Origin: PRS1 sp965250265
Lineage (GTDB): Bacteria; Bacteroidota; Bacteroidia; Flavobacteriales; Flavobacteriaceae
Direction: 5' to 3'
DNA length: 64,000 bases
NCBI GenBank assembly: GCA_965250265.1
Contig: CBDFNO010000014.1
Span: 496,001-560,000, forward strand
Position 1 is the stretch's first letter. Each line of letters starts with the position of its first letter. Under the pieces are notes generated by a model. It saw only the letters and a program-made list of their open reading frames with translations. It had not been told where the DNA came from and did not search any database. This document shows, piece after piece, positions 17,886 to 27,757 of the stretch. The translations under genes were made by a program, and so were the position numbers.

Positions 17886-18761
17886 AATAACCTCAACCTC
17901 AACCCTGCGAAAATGCAGGGTATCGGCACGGATACGCAAAACAAAAACCGCCTGAATAGGCTATTTTTTAATGTTTCGCTAATTGTTGCTAACGTTCGCC
18001 GTGTAACAAAAAAATAGCCCTTGCAACTGCTATGCAGTTGACTTAAATTTAAACCCTTTATTATGAGTTTATTTAATATACCAAAATTCGACTTTCCAAA
18101 ATTAAATCCTGAATTAACATTAGATTTAAGAGACCCTGACGAAATAACTAAAGAAATATTAGAGTTCTTAAGACAAACGACAATAGAACAATCTAAAACA
18201 TCTATAAGACAATTCCAGCAAACCTGTTATTAACCATATCTACAATAATTATTGGTGTAATTGCTTTAACTCCTTTATTCACTGACCAAAATAAAACTCA
18301 TAATAATATTCATAATGAGCAAATATCAAAACTAATAAAGCTACAAGAACAAAACACCATATTAATATCTGAATTGTCATCCAATTTGAACGACCTGAAT
18401 CATCAAGTGCAAACTTTGGAGAAACAAATTCAAGAAACTTCCAAAAATTAAATTTATTCATCATTAATATTTATTTAGGTTATTGCGTGATTGACATGGT
18501 TTCGTGAATGTCAATAACACCTGTACTTTCTTTTACTATTTACTATGTTTTAAAAAGATGTTCATTACTAATAGTTTTATTTATTAAGAACAGTGCTTTT
18601 ATGGATTTTAAAAAAAATTACTATATTACTGTTGCTAACACTGTGTATAATTAATTGCTACGCAATTGGGCTATTATTTTGTTTTTCGCTTACTTGTTCT
18701 CGGTATTTTAAAACAAGTTTTAAATCCCTACACAAACGCAAAAAATCATACACGGCGAACG
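17878..18761 (+). repeat. Repeated cassette, copy 3 (884 bp, frameshifted gene)
   Basis: Complete copy, same layout as copy 2 but one base shorter. Where compared by eye it is the same as copies 4-6, including the frameshift. Confidence 0.93.
18063..18451 (+). pseudogene. Frameshifted gene of the repeated cassette (copy 3)
   Basis: After residue 51 a single-base deletion near 18214 (AATTCCAGC instead of AATTTCGAGC) gives a 56-aa product stopping at 18233. The transmembrane helix and coiled coil are lost from this frame. Confidence 0.85.
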
Positions 18762-18769
18762 TTAGCGGT
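18631..18769 (+). repeat. attC-like site 16 (repeated cassette copy 3)
   Basis: R'' 18631-18639, cut G18761^TT. Confidence 0.85.
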
Positions 18770-18810
18770 CATGAAAAATTAAAAATCAGCACTATATCAA
18801 AAATTGAAAA

Positions 18811-19449
18811 ATGGCTTTTACAATTGAAATACTAAAATATGTTGCTTCAAATTTCATAGGATTTCTTATTGGAGCTGGAAGTTCATTTATAGTATGGTAT
18901 TATTTATTTCGGAAAGTAGTACCCAAAATCGAATTCTCAGACAAAGTAAGTAGGATACTTCGTGAAGATTCCCCTCCCAAACATAATTATAGAATAAAAT
19001 ACCAAAACAAAGGAAAACGAACGGTTATTGACGTTGAAATAAAAGTCAAGTTAAGAGTAAAGGGGTTGTTTAAAAATAGACCATCCACATGGCATACAGT
19101 CTCAATTCCGACTGCCCGATACGAAATACCAATATTAAAACCTCAAAACTACGGTGGACAAATTGTGAATTTTGGCATAACAGAATGCGATTTTTTCACG
19201 GGAAATTTAGTAGATGAAGAAATAAAGAATAAATATCAAAATAAAACTTTGACTTTAGAAGATGTATTAAATATTGGTAAGCAAAATGAATTAAGTGTTA
19301 TAATTAGTGGATTCGATGAATTTAGCGGAGCAAGAAAAATATTTGTCTCAAAATTTTATAGAATTACTGATATTGAGGCTGGTCAATTTCATAAAGATAC
19401 TCTACAAATAAAGAGAAAAGAAAAAACACGAACCGCTAACAATGTGTAA
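18811..19449 (+). CDS. Membrane-anchored hypothetical protein, cassette 17
   Basis: 212 aa. An N-terminal transmembrane helix (about 10-32: YVASNFIGFLIGAGSSFIVW) is followed by a soluble, probably beta-rich domain. No family recognised. The stop codon (19447) lies inside L'' of the cassette's own attC, so the last residues are encoded by the recombination site. Cassette 17 spans 18762-19494, between two copies of the repeated cassette. Confidence 0.72.
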   Translation: MAFTIEILKYVASNFIGFLIGAGSSFIVWYYLFRKVVPKIEFSDKVSRILREDSPPKHNYRIKYQNKGKRTVIDVEIKVKLRVKGLFKNRPSTWHTVSIPTARYEIPILKPQNYGGQIVNFGITECDFFTGNLVDEEIKNKYQNKTLTLEDVLNIGKQNELSVIISGFDEFSGARKIFVSKFYRITDIEAGQFHKDTLQIKRKEKTRTANNV

Positions 19450-19501
19450 AATGTTCATAGCTGCTAAACACAGCTACGCCATTTACACGAACCGTTAGCA
19501 A
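19432..19501 (+). repeat. attC-like site 17 (short, overlaps gene end)
   Basis: R'' ACCGCTAAC 19432-19440 matches the start GTTAGCGGT; L'' GTGTAA; inner stem around AGCTGC; L' TTACAC; cut G19494^TT. About 70 bp, among the shortest in the array. Confidence 0.85.
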
Positions 19502-20378
19502 CAATAACCTCAACCTCAACCCTGCGAAAATGCAGGGTATCGGCACGGATACGCAAAACAAAAACCGCCTGAATAGGCTATTTTTTAATGTTTCGCTAAT
19601 TGTTGCTAACGTTCGCCGTGTAACAAAAAAATAGCCCTTGCAACTGCTATGCAGTTGACTTAAATTTAAACCCTTTATTATGAGTTTATTTAATATACCA
19701 AAATTCGACTTTCCAAAATTAAATCCTGAATTAACATTAGATTTAAGAGACCCTGACGAAATAACTAAAGAAATATTAGAGTTCTTAAGACAAACGACAA
19801 TAGAACAATCTAAAACATCTATAAGACAATTCCAGCAAACCTGTTATTAACCATATCTACAATAATTATTGGTGTAATTGCTTTAACTCCTTTATTCACT
19901 GACCAAAATAAAACTCATAATAATATTCATAATGAGCAAATATCAAAACTAATAAAGCTACAAGAACAAAACACCATATTAATATCTGAATTGTCATCCA
20001 ATTTGAACGACCTGAATCATCAAGTGCAAACTTTGGAGAAACAAATTCAAGAAACTTCCAAAAATTAAATTTATTCATCATTAATATTTATTTAGGTTAT
20101 TGCGTGATTGACATGGTTTCGTGAATGTCAATAACACCTGTACTTTCTTTTACTATTTACTATGTTTTAAAAAGATGTTCATTACTAATAGTTTTATTTA
20201 TTAAGAACAGTGCTTTTATGGATTTTAAAAAAAATTACTATATTACTGTTGCTAACACTGTGTATAATTAATTGCTACGCAATTGGGCTATTATTTTGTT
20301 TTTCGCTTACTTGTTCTCGGTATTTTAAAACAAGTTTTAAATCCCTACACAAACGCAAAAAATCATACACGGCGAACG
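19495..20378 (+). repeat. Repeated cassette, copy 4 (884 bp, frameshifted gene)
   Basis: Complete copy; carries the same frameshift as copies 3, 5 and 6. Confidence 0.93.
19680..20068 (+). pseudogene. Frameshifted gene of the repeated cassette (copy 4)
   Basis: Same lesion as copy 3; the truncated 56-aa frame stops at 19850. Confidence 0.85.
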
Positions 20379-20386
20379 TTAGCCTT
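20248..20386 (+). repeat. attC-like site 18 (repeated cassette copy 4)
   Basis: R'' 20248-20256, cut G20378^TT. Confidence 0.85.
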
Positions 20387-20399
20387 AATTTAAATCAAA

Positions 20400-21905
20400 A
20401 TGAGATATTATCTTCCAATTGTCATTCTTTTTTTTGTTACTAGTTGTAATAAAGAGATAAAACATCCAGAAGAAAAACACATTGCAATTGGTGAGCAAGG
20501 AAAGAAACTTGATAGTTTACTAATACCATATGTAAATAAACTTCGCAAGTTAACTGACAACGAAGCAGGTTTGGCAATCGGAGTCACAAAAGGAGACCAA
20601 ACTATTTTTGCTCATTGTTTCGGTTATTCAAATATTGAACGACAGAAAAAAGTTGATTTCAATTCCGTTTTTCATATTGCTTCTGTTTCAAAACCATTTG
20701 TGGCATTTTCAATTGCAAAACTTATAGAACAGAAGAAATTAAGTTTAGACGATAAAATAATTGACTTATTATCTGAATTTGAAATGATGGGCTCAGGATA
20801 TGATTTGATTACAGTAAAGCACATCTTAACTCACAGTTCAGGGATTCCAGCCAATATTAGTAGTGATGATTGGACAAACCCTTCCTTTGGAGATAAAGCT
20901 TTAGATGAGAATTTGGAAATCATTAAAACCCACACTCTTGACTTTGAGCCAGGAACTCAATACAGTTACAGTAATTCAGCATTCGATATTTTAGGCCTTG
21001 TAATCAGTCGAGTAAGCGGTATGCAATTTTCGGATTTTGTTACTACCGAAATTTTAGTTCCAGCCGAAATGAATAATACGACTTACAAGAAAAAAGAAGA
21101 TAACATTTCACATAATAGGGCTATGTCATATTCATATGGTATAGAAACACAAGAGTGGCAACCTTATCCCTACAATGAGAAGTTATTTCCAAGTTCAGGA
21201 GTTCTTACAAACCTAACTGATATGCTGACGTGGACACAAATTCATTTAGGAAAAGGAACTCATAATGATAACACAATACTTCAAGAAAAGTACTTCAATC
21301 TATTAATTGAACCACATTATGACACACCTTGGGGTGATAAAATAGGGCTAAGTTGGTTTTTACAGTCGTATTTGGATAGATCTATTGTAATGCATCAAGG
21401 ACAAGATACAGGCTTTGAGTCTATCGTTTATTTATATCCTAGTGAAGATATTTCTATTGTAGTTATGGCAAACAGAGATTTCTCAAGAACAGGAAGAATT
21501 ATAAATGCTATTTCGGAAATTTTGTTTGATGAAGAGACTAAGTCTTATGACGTTTCAGCGAAATACAAATTCACTGAAGATTATAAAAAAAGAGGAATCG
21601 AGGAAGCAAAAGCAACTTGGTCTAAATTAAAAAAAGATACGACTGACATTTATTATGCAGATGATGACGATATATTAACTACAGGAGCCATTTTAGAGAA
21701 TGGGAAAAAATGGGGGAAAACAAAAGAAATTTTGAAATATTATAATACTTTGAATGAAAAATCTACCTATTCTTTGAGATTATTGGGAAATGCTTATCTA
21801 AATCTTGGTGACACAGTAACTGCAATATCCAATTATGAGAGGTGTTTAGAAATAAATCCGAATTATGAAAAAGCTAGAATAGCCATTGAGAAGTTAAAAA
21901 ACTAA
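20400..21905 (+). CDS. Serine hydrolase (beta-lactamase class C/PBP4* fold) lipoprotein with TPR tail
   Basis: 501 aa. Lipobox VTSC (Cys16). The beta-lactamase-type domain (about 45-375) has SxxK as S95-V-S-K98, YxN as Y190-S-N192, and an HxG-type third motif at H332-Q-G334. Residues about 400-500 carry tetratricopeptide-like helices (NYERCLEINPNYEKARIAI). It is probably an outer-envelope esterase or peptidase; true beta-lactamase activity cannot be claimed. Cassette 19 spans 20379-22095. Confidence 0.85.
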   Translation: MRYYLPIVILFFVTSCNKEIKHPEEKHIAIGEQGKKLDSLLIPYVNKLRKLTDNEAGLAIGVTKGDQTIFAHCFGYSNIERQKKVDFNSVFHIASVSKPFVAFSIAKLIEQKKLSLDDKIIDLLSEFEMMGSGYDLITVKHILTHSSGIPANISSDDWTNPSFGDKALDENLEIIKTHTLDFEPGTQYSYSNSAFDILGLVISRVSGMQFSDFVTTEILVPAEMNNTTYKKKEDNISHNRAMSYSYGIETQEWQPYPYNEKLFPSSGVLTNLTDMLTWTQIHLGKGTHNDNTILQEKYFNLLIEPHYDTPWGDKIGLSWFLQSYLDRSIVMHQGQDTGFESIVYLYPSEDISIVVMANRDFSRTGRIINAISEILFDEETKSYDVSAKYKFTEDYKKRGIEEAKATWSKLKKDTTDIYYADDDDILTTGAILENGKKWGKTKEILKYYNTLNEKSTYSLRLLGNAYLNLGDTVTAISNYERCLEINPNYEKARIAIEKLKN

Positions 21906-22103
21906 GGCTAACAACGTGTATAAAACATAGCTAATAAAGGCTCTCCGAAAGGGTTTTGCATATTTACAAAGTACACCAAATTTTTAATTTGGTTATATTT
22001 ATAAAAGAAAATTAAACATAAAAATTAAAAATTCGGCTCTGTGTTAATCCGAAAAGTTAGTGTCTTTTACACGCTACGTTTCATACACAAGACCGTTAGC
22101 AAC
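21904..22103 (+). repeat. attC-like site 19 (long)
   Basis: R'' AAGGCTAAC 21904-21912 matches the start TTAGCCTT. The long variable part contains an AT-rich inverted segment (CCAAATTTTTAATTTGG). L' ATACAC, cut G22095^TT. R'' overlaps the gene's stop. Confidence 0.83.
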
Positions 22104-22979
22104 AATAACCTCAACCTCAACCCTGCGAAAATGCAGGGTATCGGCACGGATACGCAAAACAAAAACCGCCTGAATAGGCTATTTTTTAATGTTTCGCTAA
22201 TTGTTGCTAACGTTCGCCGTGTAACAAAAAAATAGCCCTTGCAACTGCTATGCAGTTGACTTAAATTTAAACCCTTTATTATGAGTTTATTTAATATACC
22301 AAAATTCGACTTTCCAAAATTAAATCCTGAATTAACATTAGATTTAAGAGACCCTGACGAAATAACTAAAGAAATATTAGAGTTCTTAAGACAAACGACA
22401 ATAGAACAATCTAAAACATCTATAAGACAATTCCAGCAAACCTGTTATTAACCATATCTACAATAATTATTGGTGTAATTGCTTTAACTCCTTTATTCAC
22501 TGACCAAAATAAAACTCATAATAATATTCATAATGAGCAAATATCAAAACTAATAAAGCTACAAGAACAAAACACCATATTAATATCTGAATTGTCATCC
22601 AATTTGAACGACCTGAATCATCAAGTGCAAACTTTGGAGAAACAAATTCAAGAAACTTCCAAAAATTAAATTTATTCATCATTAATATTTATTTAGGTTA
22701 TTGCGTGATTGACATGGTTTCGTGAATGTCAATAACACCTGTACTTTCTTTTACTATTTACTATGTTTTAAAAAGATGTTCATTACTAATAGTTTTATTT
22801 ATTAAGAACAGTGCTTTTATGGATTTTAAAAAAAATTACTATATTACTGTTGCTAACACTGTGTATAATTAATTGCTACGCAATTGGGCTATTATTTTGT
22901 TTTTCGCTTACTTGTTCTCGGTATTTTAAAACAAGTTTTAAATCCCTACACAAACGCAAAAAATCATACACGGCGAACG
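22096..22979 (+). repeat. Repeated cassette, copy 5 (884 bp, frameshifted gene)
   Basis: Complete copy; carries the same frameshift as copies 3, 4 and 6. Confidence 0.93.
22281..22669 (+). pseudogene. Frameshifted gene of the repeated cassette (copy 5)
   Basis: Same lesion; the truncated frame stops at 22451. Confidence 0.85.
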
Positions 22980-22987
22980 TTAGCCAA
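22849..22987 (+). repeat. attC-like site 20 (repeated cassette copy 5)
   Basis: R'' 22849-22857, cut G22979^TT. Confidence 0.85.
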
Positions 22988-23004
22988 CATTAGAAAATTA
23001 ACTT

Positions 23005-23541
23005 ATGACTAAACGAGATTTTTTTAGAATTATAATTAAACTATTTGCTCTTTATTCAATAATTCTGACAGTCTTCAGTTGGATTCCCTCAAACTTCATC
23101 TATACAGTTTATGATTTTGAATTAATACCAGTTTTAGCAGCAATCGCTTTTACGCTTTTGGCAGTTTTAATCTATTATGTTCTGATTAAAAAAACTGACG
23201 AAATAATTGAAATTCTAAATATTGACAAAGGGTTTGACGACGAGAGAATTGAAATCGGAAATTTGAACGCTGAAAAGATAGTAATGCTCGGAATTATTTT
23301 AATTGGTGGATTTTTACTCATCTCGAATTTAGCGGATTTTATGCAGTATTCATTTCTTGCATTTAAATCAAAGGTTGCAAAAGGCGGTGTGATTGGCATT
23401 TTTGACAATAATTTCGGAACTTCTGCTGATTATTTTAATTGGACATTTTCCGGAATTAATATAATCTTTGGCTATTTGCTCTTGACCAATTACGACCGAA
23501 TTGGAAAATGGTTGAATAAGAAAAATAAAAACGTTGGGTAA
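23005..23541 (+). CDS. Multi-pass membrane protein, cassette 21
   Basis: 178 aa with about four transmembrane helices (roughly 8-28, 36-60, 88-112, 142-163). No signal peptide and no family recognised. The C-terminus KNKNVG and the stop codon fall inside R'' of the attC, the same ending (KNVG) as the unrelated cassette-33 protein at 34603. Cassette 21 spans 22980-23661. Confidence 0.72.
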   Translation: MTKRDFFRIIIKLFALYSIILTVFSWIPSNFIYTVYDFELIPVLAAIAFTLLAVLIYYVLIKKTDEIIEILNIDKGFDDERIEIGNLNAEKIVMLGIILIGGFLLISNLADFMQYSFLAFKSKVAKGGVIGIFDNNFGTSADYFNWTFSGINIIFGYLLLTNYDRIGKWLNKKNKNVG

Positions 23542-23669
23542 CAACATATATAAAAAATTGCTATTTTGGGCTTAATTCAATGGTCGTTGCACGTTTGCTA
23601 CGTCTGAATTTCCTTCGGAAATTCCTCGCACGCAAACCCGCAACTTTCCATATACAACACGTTGTGCAA
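23533..23669 (+). repeat. attC-like site 21
   Basis: R'' GTTGGGTAAC 23533-23542, one mismatch to the complement of the start GTTAGCCAAC; L'' ATATAT; L' ATATAC; cut G23661^TT. Confidence 0.8.
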
Positions 23670-23725
23670 CATAAAAAACTGCAACATTCTTCAGAACTTA
23701 TAGTCTTTAAAGAAAATAACAGAAA

Positions 23726-25132
23726 ATGACTAAACATATTTTAATTGTAATAGCACTACTTTTTAGTTTAAGTAATATTTTAAAGGCTCAAAATCCATAT
23801 GGAGATTTAAAAAATTACGATTTAGATATTAAAATTGATTATCAAAAAAGAAAACTATTTGTTACAAGTGAGTTAACTATTCTTAACGAAACTGGCAAAG
23901 AAATTTCTAATATCCCAATTATTTTATACCGATTATTGAAAGTTACTTCTATTGTAATAGACGGAGAACCTATAACATATAGTCAAGAAGTAAAATCCTT
24001 TGATGATTTTGATGTCTTGCAGGTAAATGCTATTAATATAAAATTAGTAAAACCTATTCCAATTGGAATTTCAAAAAAAATAGAAATTAAATATGAAGGT
24101 TCTTTGTTAGGATATTCAGAAACAGGTATGAGTTATATCAAAGACCATATTGATTTTAATTTTACTATTCTACGACCTGACTGTTTATCCTATCCTATTT
24201 TAGGAAAACCCGAATTCTCAACACTAAAATCAATCAGTTCTCAAAATTTTGATTATAAAGTTAAAGTGAGTGTTCCAGAATCATTATTTGTTGTTAATGG
24301 TGGAATTCTTATTAGTAAAATTTCTGAAAACAGGTCTACTACCTTCATCTATAAAAGTATAAAACCTACTTCGCAAATAGTAATTACAATATCAAAATAT
24401 GAAGTTTTGAAAACAGATAAAATTTCAACCTTCTATTTTACAAAAGATTCAACAAAATCAAAAAAAGTCCATAAAGTATTATTAAATACCTTTGATTTAT
24501 ATTCAAAATGGTGGGGAGACTTGAAAGGAGAGAATACTTTTTCTTTGATAGAAATTCCTGAAAATTATGGTTCACAAGCAACAGAGAGTTACGTCATTCA
24601 AACCGCATCTGCTTTTAATGACGAAAATCAATTAAGACAACTTTATCACGAAATATCTCATTTATGGAATGTGAAATCTACTGACAAATATCCAACTCGA
24701 TGGAATGAGGGTTTGGCTACATTTATAGAATATAAAGCAATTCAAAAACTGGAAAAAAGAAATGTTTTAGATAAAGAAGCAGTAAGATTTTATGAAATAA
24801 TTAAAACGGATAAAAAATATAGTGAAATTGCTTTAATTGATTTTGGAGAAAGAAATGTAACAGATAGGTCATACCAAGTGGGTTTTTTATTTTTTTATAT
24901 CTTGCATCAGGTTGTAGGTGAAGAAACGTTTAATCAAATCATAAAATCTTTCTATCAAGAATACTATCTACCAGGAGCGACTACAAATGAATTTGTTCAA
25001 CACTTAAAGGCAAATTCTAAATTGGATTTGAATAAACTATGTAATGATTGGATTTATTCAACTAATTATAATAATTATCTAAAAAAGAATGTTTCAATAT
25101 CTGAACTTGTAAAAATATATGGTTCAAATTAA
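23726..25132 (+). CDS. Zinc metallopeptidase of the M1/M61 (gluzincin) type, exported
   Basis: 468 aa. Signal peptide residues 1-21 (ending LKAQ). The N-terminal beta domain (about 25-220) is followed by the catalytic part: HEISH (308-312) for zinc binding and WNEG with Glu328 as the third ligand. HEISHLWNVK resembles the M61 signature HExxHxWNVK; the overall layout is M1-like. The last 100 residues are helical, as in M1 C-terminal domains. Likely periplasmic or surface peptidase. Cassette 22 spans 23662-25320. Confidence 0.83.
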   Translation: MTKHILIVIALLFSLSNILKAQNPYGDLKNYDLDIKIDYQKRKLFVTSELTILNETGKEISNIPIILYRLLKVTSIVIDGEPITYSQEVKSFDDFDVLQVNAINIKLVKPIPIGISKKIEIKYEGSLLGYSETGMSYIKDHIDFNFTILRPDCLSYPILGKPEFSTLKSISSQNFDYKVKVSVPESLFVVNGGILISKISENRSTTFIYKSIKPTSQIVITISKYEVLKTDKISTFYFTKDSTKSKKVHKVLLNTFDLYSKWWGDLKGENTFSLIEIPENYGSQATESYVIQTASAFNDENQLRQLYHEISHLWNVKSTDKYPTRWNEGLATFIEYKAIQKLEKRNVLDKEAVRFYEIIKTDKKYSEIALIDFGERNVTDRSYQVGFLFFYILHQVVGEETFNQIIKSFYQEYYLPGATTNEFVQHLKANSKLDLNKLCNDWIYSTNYNNYLKKNVSISELVKIYGSN

Positions 25133-25135
25133 TAC

Positions 25136-25328
25136 GTTGCACAACACCGTGTAAAAATAATAAGGGTTTTAGTGCTTAATCCAAAGTTCAGTACATTTTA
25201 CAAAGTCCGCAAAATTTACAATTTTGTGTAATATTTTTTAAGAGAAAAATTGTAAATTTCGCTCAGTACTAAACCGAAAAGTAAGTGTTTCAAAATTCCT
25301 TACTATTTTTACACCAAACGTTGGCAAT
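25136..25328 (+). repeat. attC-like site 22 (long)
   Basis: R'' GTTGCACAAC 25136-25145 matches the start GTTGTGCAAC over 10 bp. The long variable part has an AT-rich palindrome (AAATTTACAATTTTG region). Cut G25320^TT. Confidence 0.83.
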
Positions 25329-25334
25329 AATTAA

Positions 25335-26129
25335 ATGAAACAGTTTCATAAAATATTTTGTTTAAGTCTGATTAATTTATTTTTAGTCAGTTGGAGTTGC
25401 ACTTTTCAGACAAAACTGGAATTATTGAATTATAATTCTAGTGAATGTAAAGAGGTATATTTTAAAAACTTATACAAACTTCAAAATCGGATTTTAGGAA
25501 TAAGTAAAACTGACAACTTTCACATTTATAATCTATTTATCGTTGCTAATTGCAGTAGCACAGAAGAAGGTGAAATCGAAATAAAAAACGATACATTAAA
25601 TTTAGTTTTTCACGGAAAAAGAGAACATAGAGTTTTGAAAGAGAAAAAGAATGATTCTATTGAAATAGTAACCGAGGAGTGGATTGAAGAACTTGCCGAT
25701 TGTAATTGTGCTTTCAATCTAACTTACAAGATAAAAGGACTTAAAAACAAAGATTATATAATTACTGCAAATGGTAAAAGAATAATCAAATCCGAGCATA
25801 AATTTAAGATAAGAAGAAAAAAACCATCATTTGAAATTGCCGATAATGACACTATAAATTATATAGACATATATGGTTTAAAACAAGGATTACATATACG
25901 AAATAGAAAAGACGGAAAACTATTTTCCAAAATTAATTATTTAGATGACGAAAAAGTATCAGGATTAGCCAAAACTTATTATGACTTAAATGGATTTGAT
26001 AAAATAGATGTATTTATGGAAAACCGTGAGTTTTCAATAAGTAAATACTATAAAAATGGCAAATTAATTAAAGTGTGCGATAACGATGGGATTTTTGCTG
26101 AAGGAACTAATTGTAAATATTTCGACTAA
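25335..26129 (+). CDS. Lipoprotein with possible MORN-like C-terminal repeats, cassette 23
   Basis: 264 aa. A lipoprotein signal with a Ser-Cys at residues 21-22 is likely. The C-terminal 80 residues contain repeated Gly/Tyr strands (YGLKQGLHI, YYKNGKLIK) resembling MORN_2-type repeats, a weak assignment. Start 14 bases after the crossover. Cassette 23 spans 25321-26264. Confidence 0.7.
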   Translation: MKQFHKIFCLSLINLFLVSWSCTFQTKLELLNYNSSECKEVYFKNLYKLQNRILGISKTDNFHIYNLFIVANCSSTEEGEIEIKNDTLNLVFHGKREHRVLKEKKNDSIEIVTEEWIEELADCNCAFNLTYKIKGLKNKDYIITANGKRIIKSEHKFKIRRKKPSFEIADNDTINYIDIYGLKQGLHIRNRKDGKLFSKINYLDDEKVSGLAKTYYDLNGFDKIDVFMENREFSISKYYKNGKLIKVCDNDGIFAEGTNCKYFD

Positions 26130-26136
26130 AATAACT

Positions 26137-26272
26137 ATTGCCAACACCGTATAAAATTAATTGCTAGTACAAGCCTACTTACGAAAATCCTCGCGGATTT
26201 TCTATACGGTTTGTATTTGCTAAATTAGTTGCTTAAACAACGCAACTAATCTTATACAAGACCGTTAGCAAC
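26137..26272 (+). repeat. attC-like site 23
   Basis: R'' ATTGCCAAC 26137-26145 matches the start GTTGGCAAT; inner stem GAAAATCC/GGATTTTC; cut G26264^TT. Confidence 0.85.
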
Positions 26273-27148
26273 AATAACCTCAACCTCAACCCTGCGAAAA
26301 TGCAGGGTATCGGCACGGATACGCAAAACAAAAACCGCCTGAATAGGCTATTTTTTAATGTTTCGCTAATTGTTGCTAACGTTCGCCGTGTAACAAAAAA
26401 ATAGCCCTTGCAACTGCTATGCAGTTGACTTAAATTTAAACCCTTTATTATGAGTTTATTTAATATACCAAAATTCGACTTTCCAAAATTAAATCCTGAA
26501 TTAACATTAGATTTAAGAGACCCTGACGAAATAACTAAAGAAATATTAGAGTTCTTAAGACAAACGACAATAGAACAATCTAAAACATCTATAAGACAAT
26601 TCCAGCAAACCTGTTATTAACCATATCTACAATAATTATTGGTGTAATTGCTTTAACTCCTTTATTCACTGACCAAAATAAAACTCATAATAATATTCAT
26701 AATGAGCAAATATCAAAACTAATAAAGCTACAAGAACAAAACACCATATTAATATCTGAATTGTCATCCAATTTGAACGACCTGAATCATCAAGTGCAAA
26801 CTTTGGAGAAACAAATTCAAGAAACTTCCAAAAATTAAATTTATTCATCATTAATATTTATTTAGGTTATTGCGTGATTGACATGGTTTCGTGAATGTCA
26901 ATAACACCTGTACTTTCTTTTACTATTTACTATGTTTTAAAAAGATGTTCATTACTAATAGTTTTATTTATTAAGAACAGTGCTTTTATGGATTTTAAAA
27001 AAAATTACTATATTACTGTTGCTAACACTGTGTATAATTAATTGCTACGCAATTGGGCTATTATTTTGTTTTTCGCTTACTTGTTCTCGGTATTTTAAAA
27101 CAAGTTTTAAATCCCTACACAAACGCAAAAAATCATACACGGCGAACG
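26265..27148 (+). repeat. Repeated cassette, copy 6 (884 bp, frameshifted gene)
   Basis: Complete copy; carries the same frameshift as copies 3-5. Confidence 0.93.
26450..26838 (+). pseudogene. Frameshifted gene of the repeated cassette (copy 6)
   Basis: Same lesion; the truncated frame stops at 26620. Confidence 0.85.
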
Positions 27149-27156
27149 TTGTGCAA
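27018..27156 (+). repeat. attC-like site 24 (repeated cassette copy 6)
   Basis: R'' 27018-27026, cut G27148^TT. Confidence 0.85.
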
Positions 27157-27166
27157 CATATGAACA

Positions 27167-27625
27167 ATGAACATAAGTTTTGACCTTGATAGTACATTAA
27201 TCCCGAATGGAAAGGAATTCGAAACTGAAAAACGTGGTGGAATTGCAAAACTGTTCGGAATTGAAGAAATACGTAAAGGAACTGCGGAATTGATTGCGGA
27301 ATTAAAAAATCAAGGAAATAGAGTTCATATATACACAACATCATTTCGGACGAAAGGAAAAATAAGACGGACTTTAAAATATTACGGAATAAAAGTTGAC
27401 CGAATTGTTAACCAAACTGAAAATCAGCGTGAATTAAAAAGTCGGAATATAAACTCGTCAAAATTTCCACCAGCTTTCGGGTTTGATATCCACGTTGACG
27501 ATTCAAAAGGTGTTGGAATAGAATCGGAACGATATAACTTTAGTGCAATTATAGTTGAACCGACTGATAAAAATTGGATTGAAAAAATTAAAAAAGAAAT
27601 AAAAACGTTGCACAACAATGTATAA
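27167..27625 (+). CDS. HAD-superfamily phosphatase-like protein, cassette 25
   Basis: 152 aa. FDLDSTLI (5-12) is HAD motif I with nucleophile Asp6 and Asp8; HIYTTSFRTKG supplies the motif II Thr; HVDDSKGVG supplies the motif IV acidic pair. The small size suggests a minimal HAD with little cap domain. Substrate unknown. The ATG at 27167 is used because the nearer ATG at 27160 leads to a stop after 7 codons. The stop codon lies inside the attC. Cassette 25 spans 27149-27736. Confidence 0.82.
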   Translation: MNISFDLDSTLIPNGKEFETEKRGGIAKLFGIEEIRKGTAELIAELKNQGNRVHIYTTSFRTKGKIRRTLKYYGIKVDRIVNQTENQRELKSRNINSSKFPPAFGFDIHVDDSKGVGIESERYNFSAIIVEPTDKNWIEKIKKEIKTLHNNV

Positions 27626-27744
27626 CCGCAATTACGGCGGATTCGACTACGTCCGAATCCACGCGTAATTGCTAACGTCTATGCTTAACCGAAAATTAAC
27701 GCATATTAATCCGTAACTGACGGTTATACGAGACCGTTGTACGT
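27607..27744 (+). repeat. attC-like site 25 (TATAACCG type)
   Basis: R'' GTTGCACAAC 27607-27616 matches its own start GTTGTGCAAC; arms TATAACCG/CGGTTATA; cut G27736^TT. Confidence 0.85.
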
Positions 27745-27757
27745 AATTAAAACTCAT

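Noticed and set aside
20400..21905. Calling the serine hydrolase an antibiotic-resistance beta-lactamase
   Set aside because: The SxxK and YxN motifs are shared by esterases and DD-peptidases of the same fold, and the TPR tail is atypical for beta-lactamases. Resistance cannot be inferred.
12428..27148. Repeated 884-bp unit as an insertion sequence
   Set aside because: It encodes no transposase, has no target duplications, and its ends are attC crossover points matching each other as in other cassettes.
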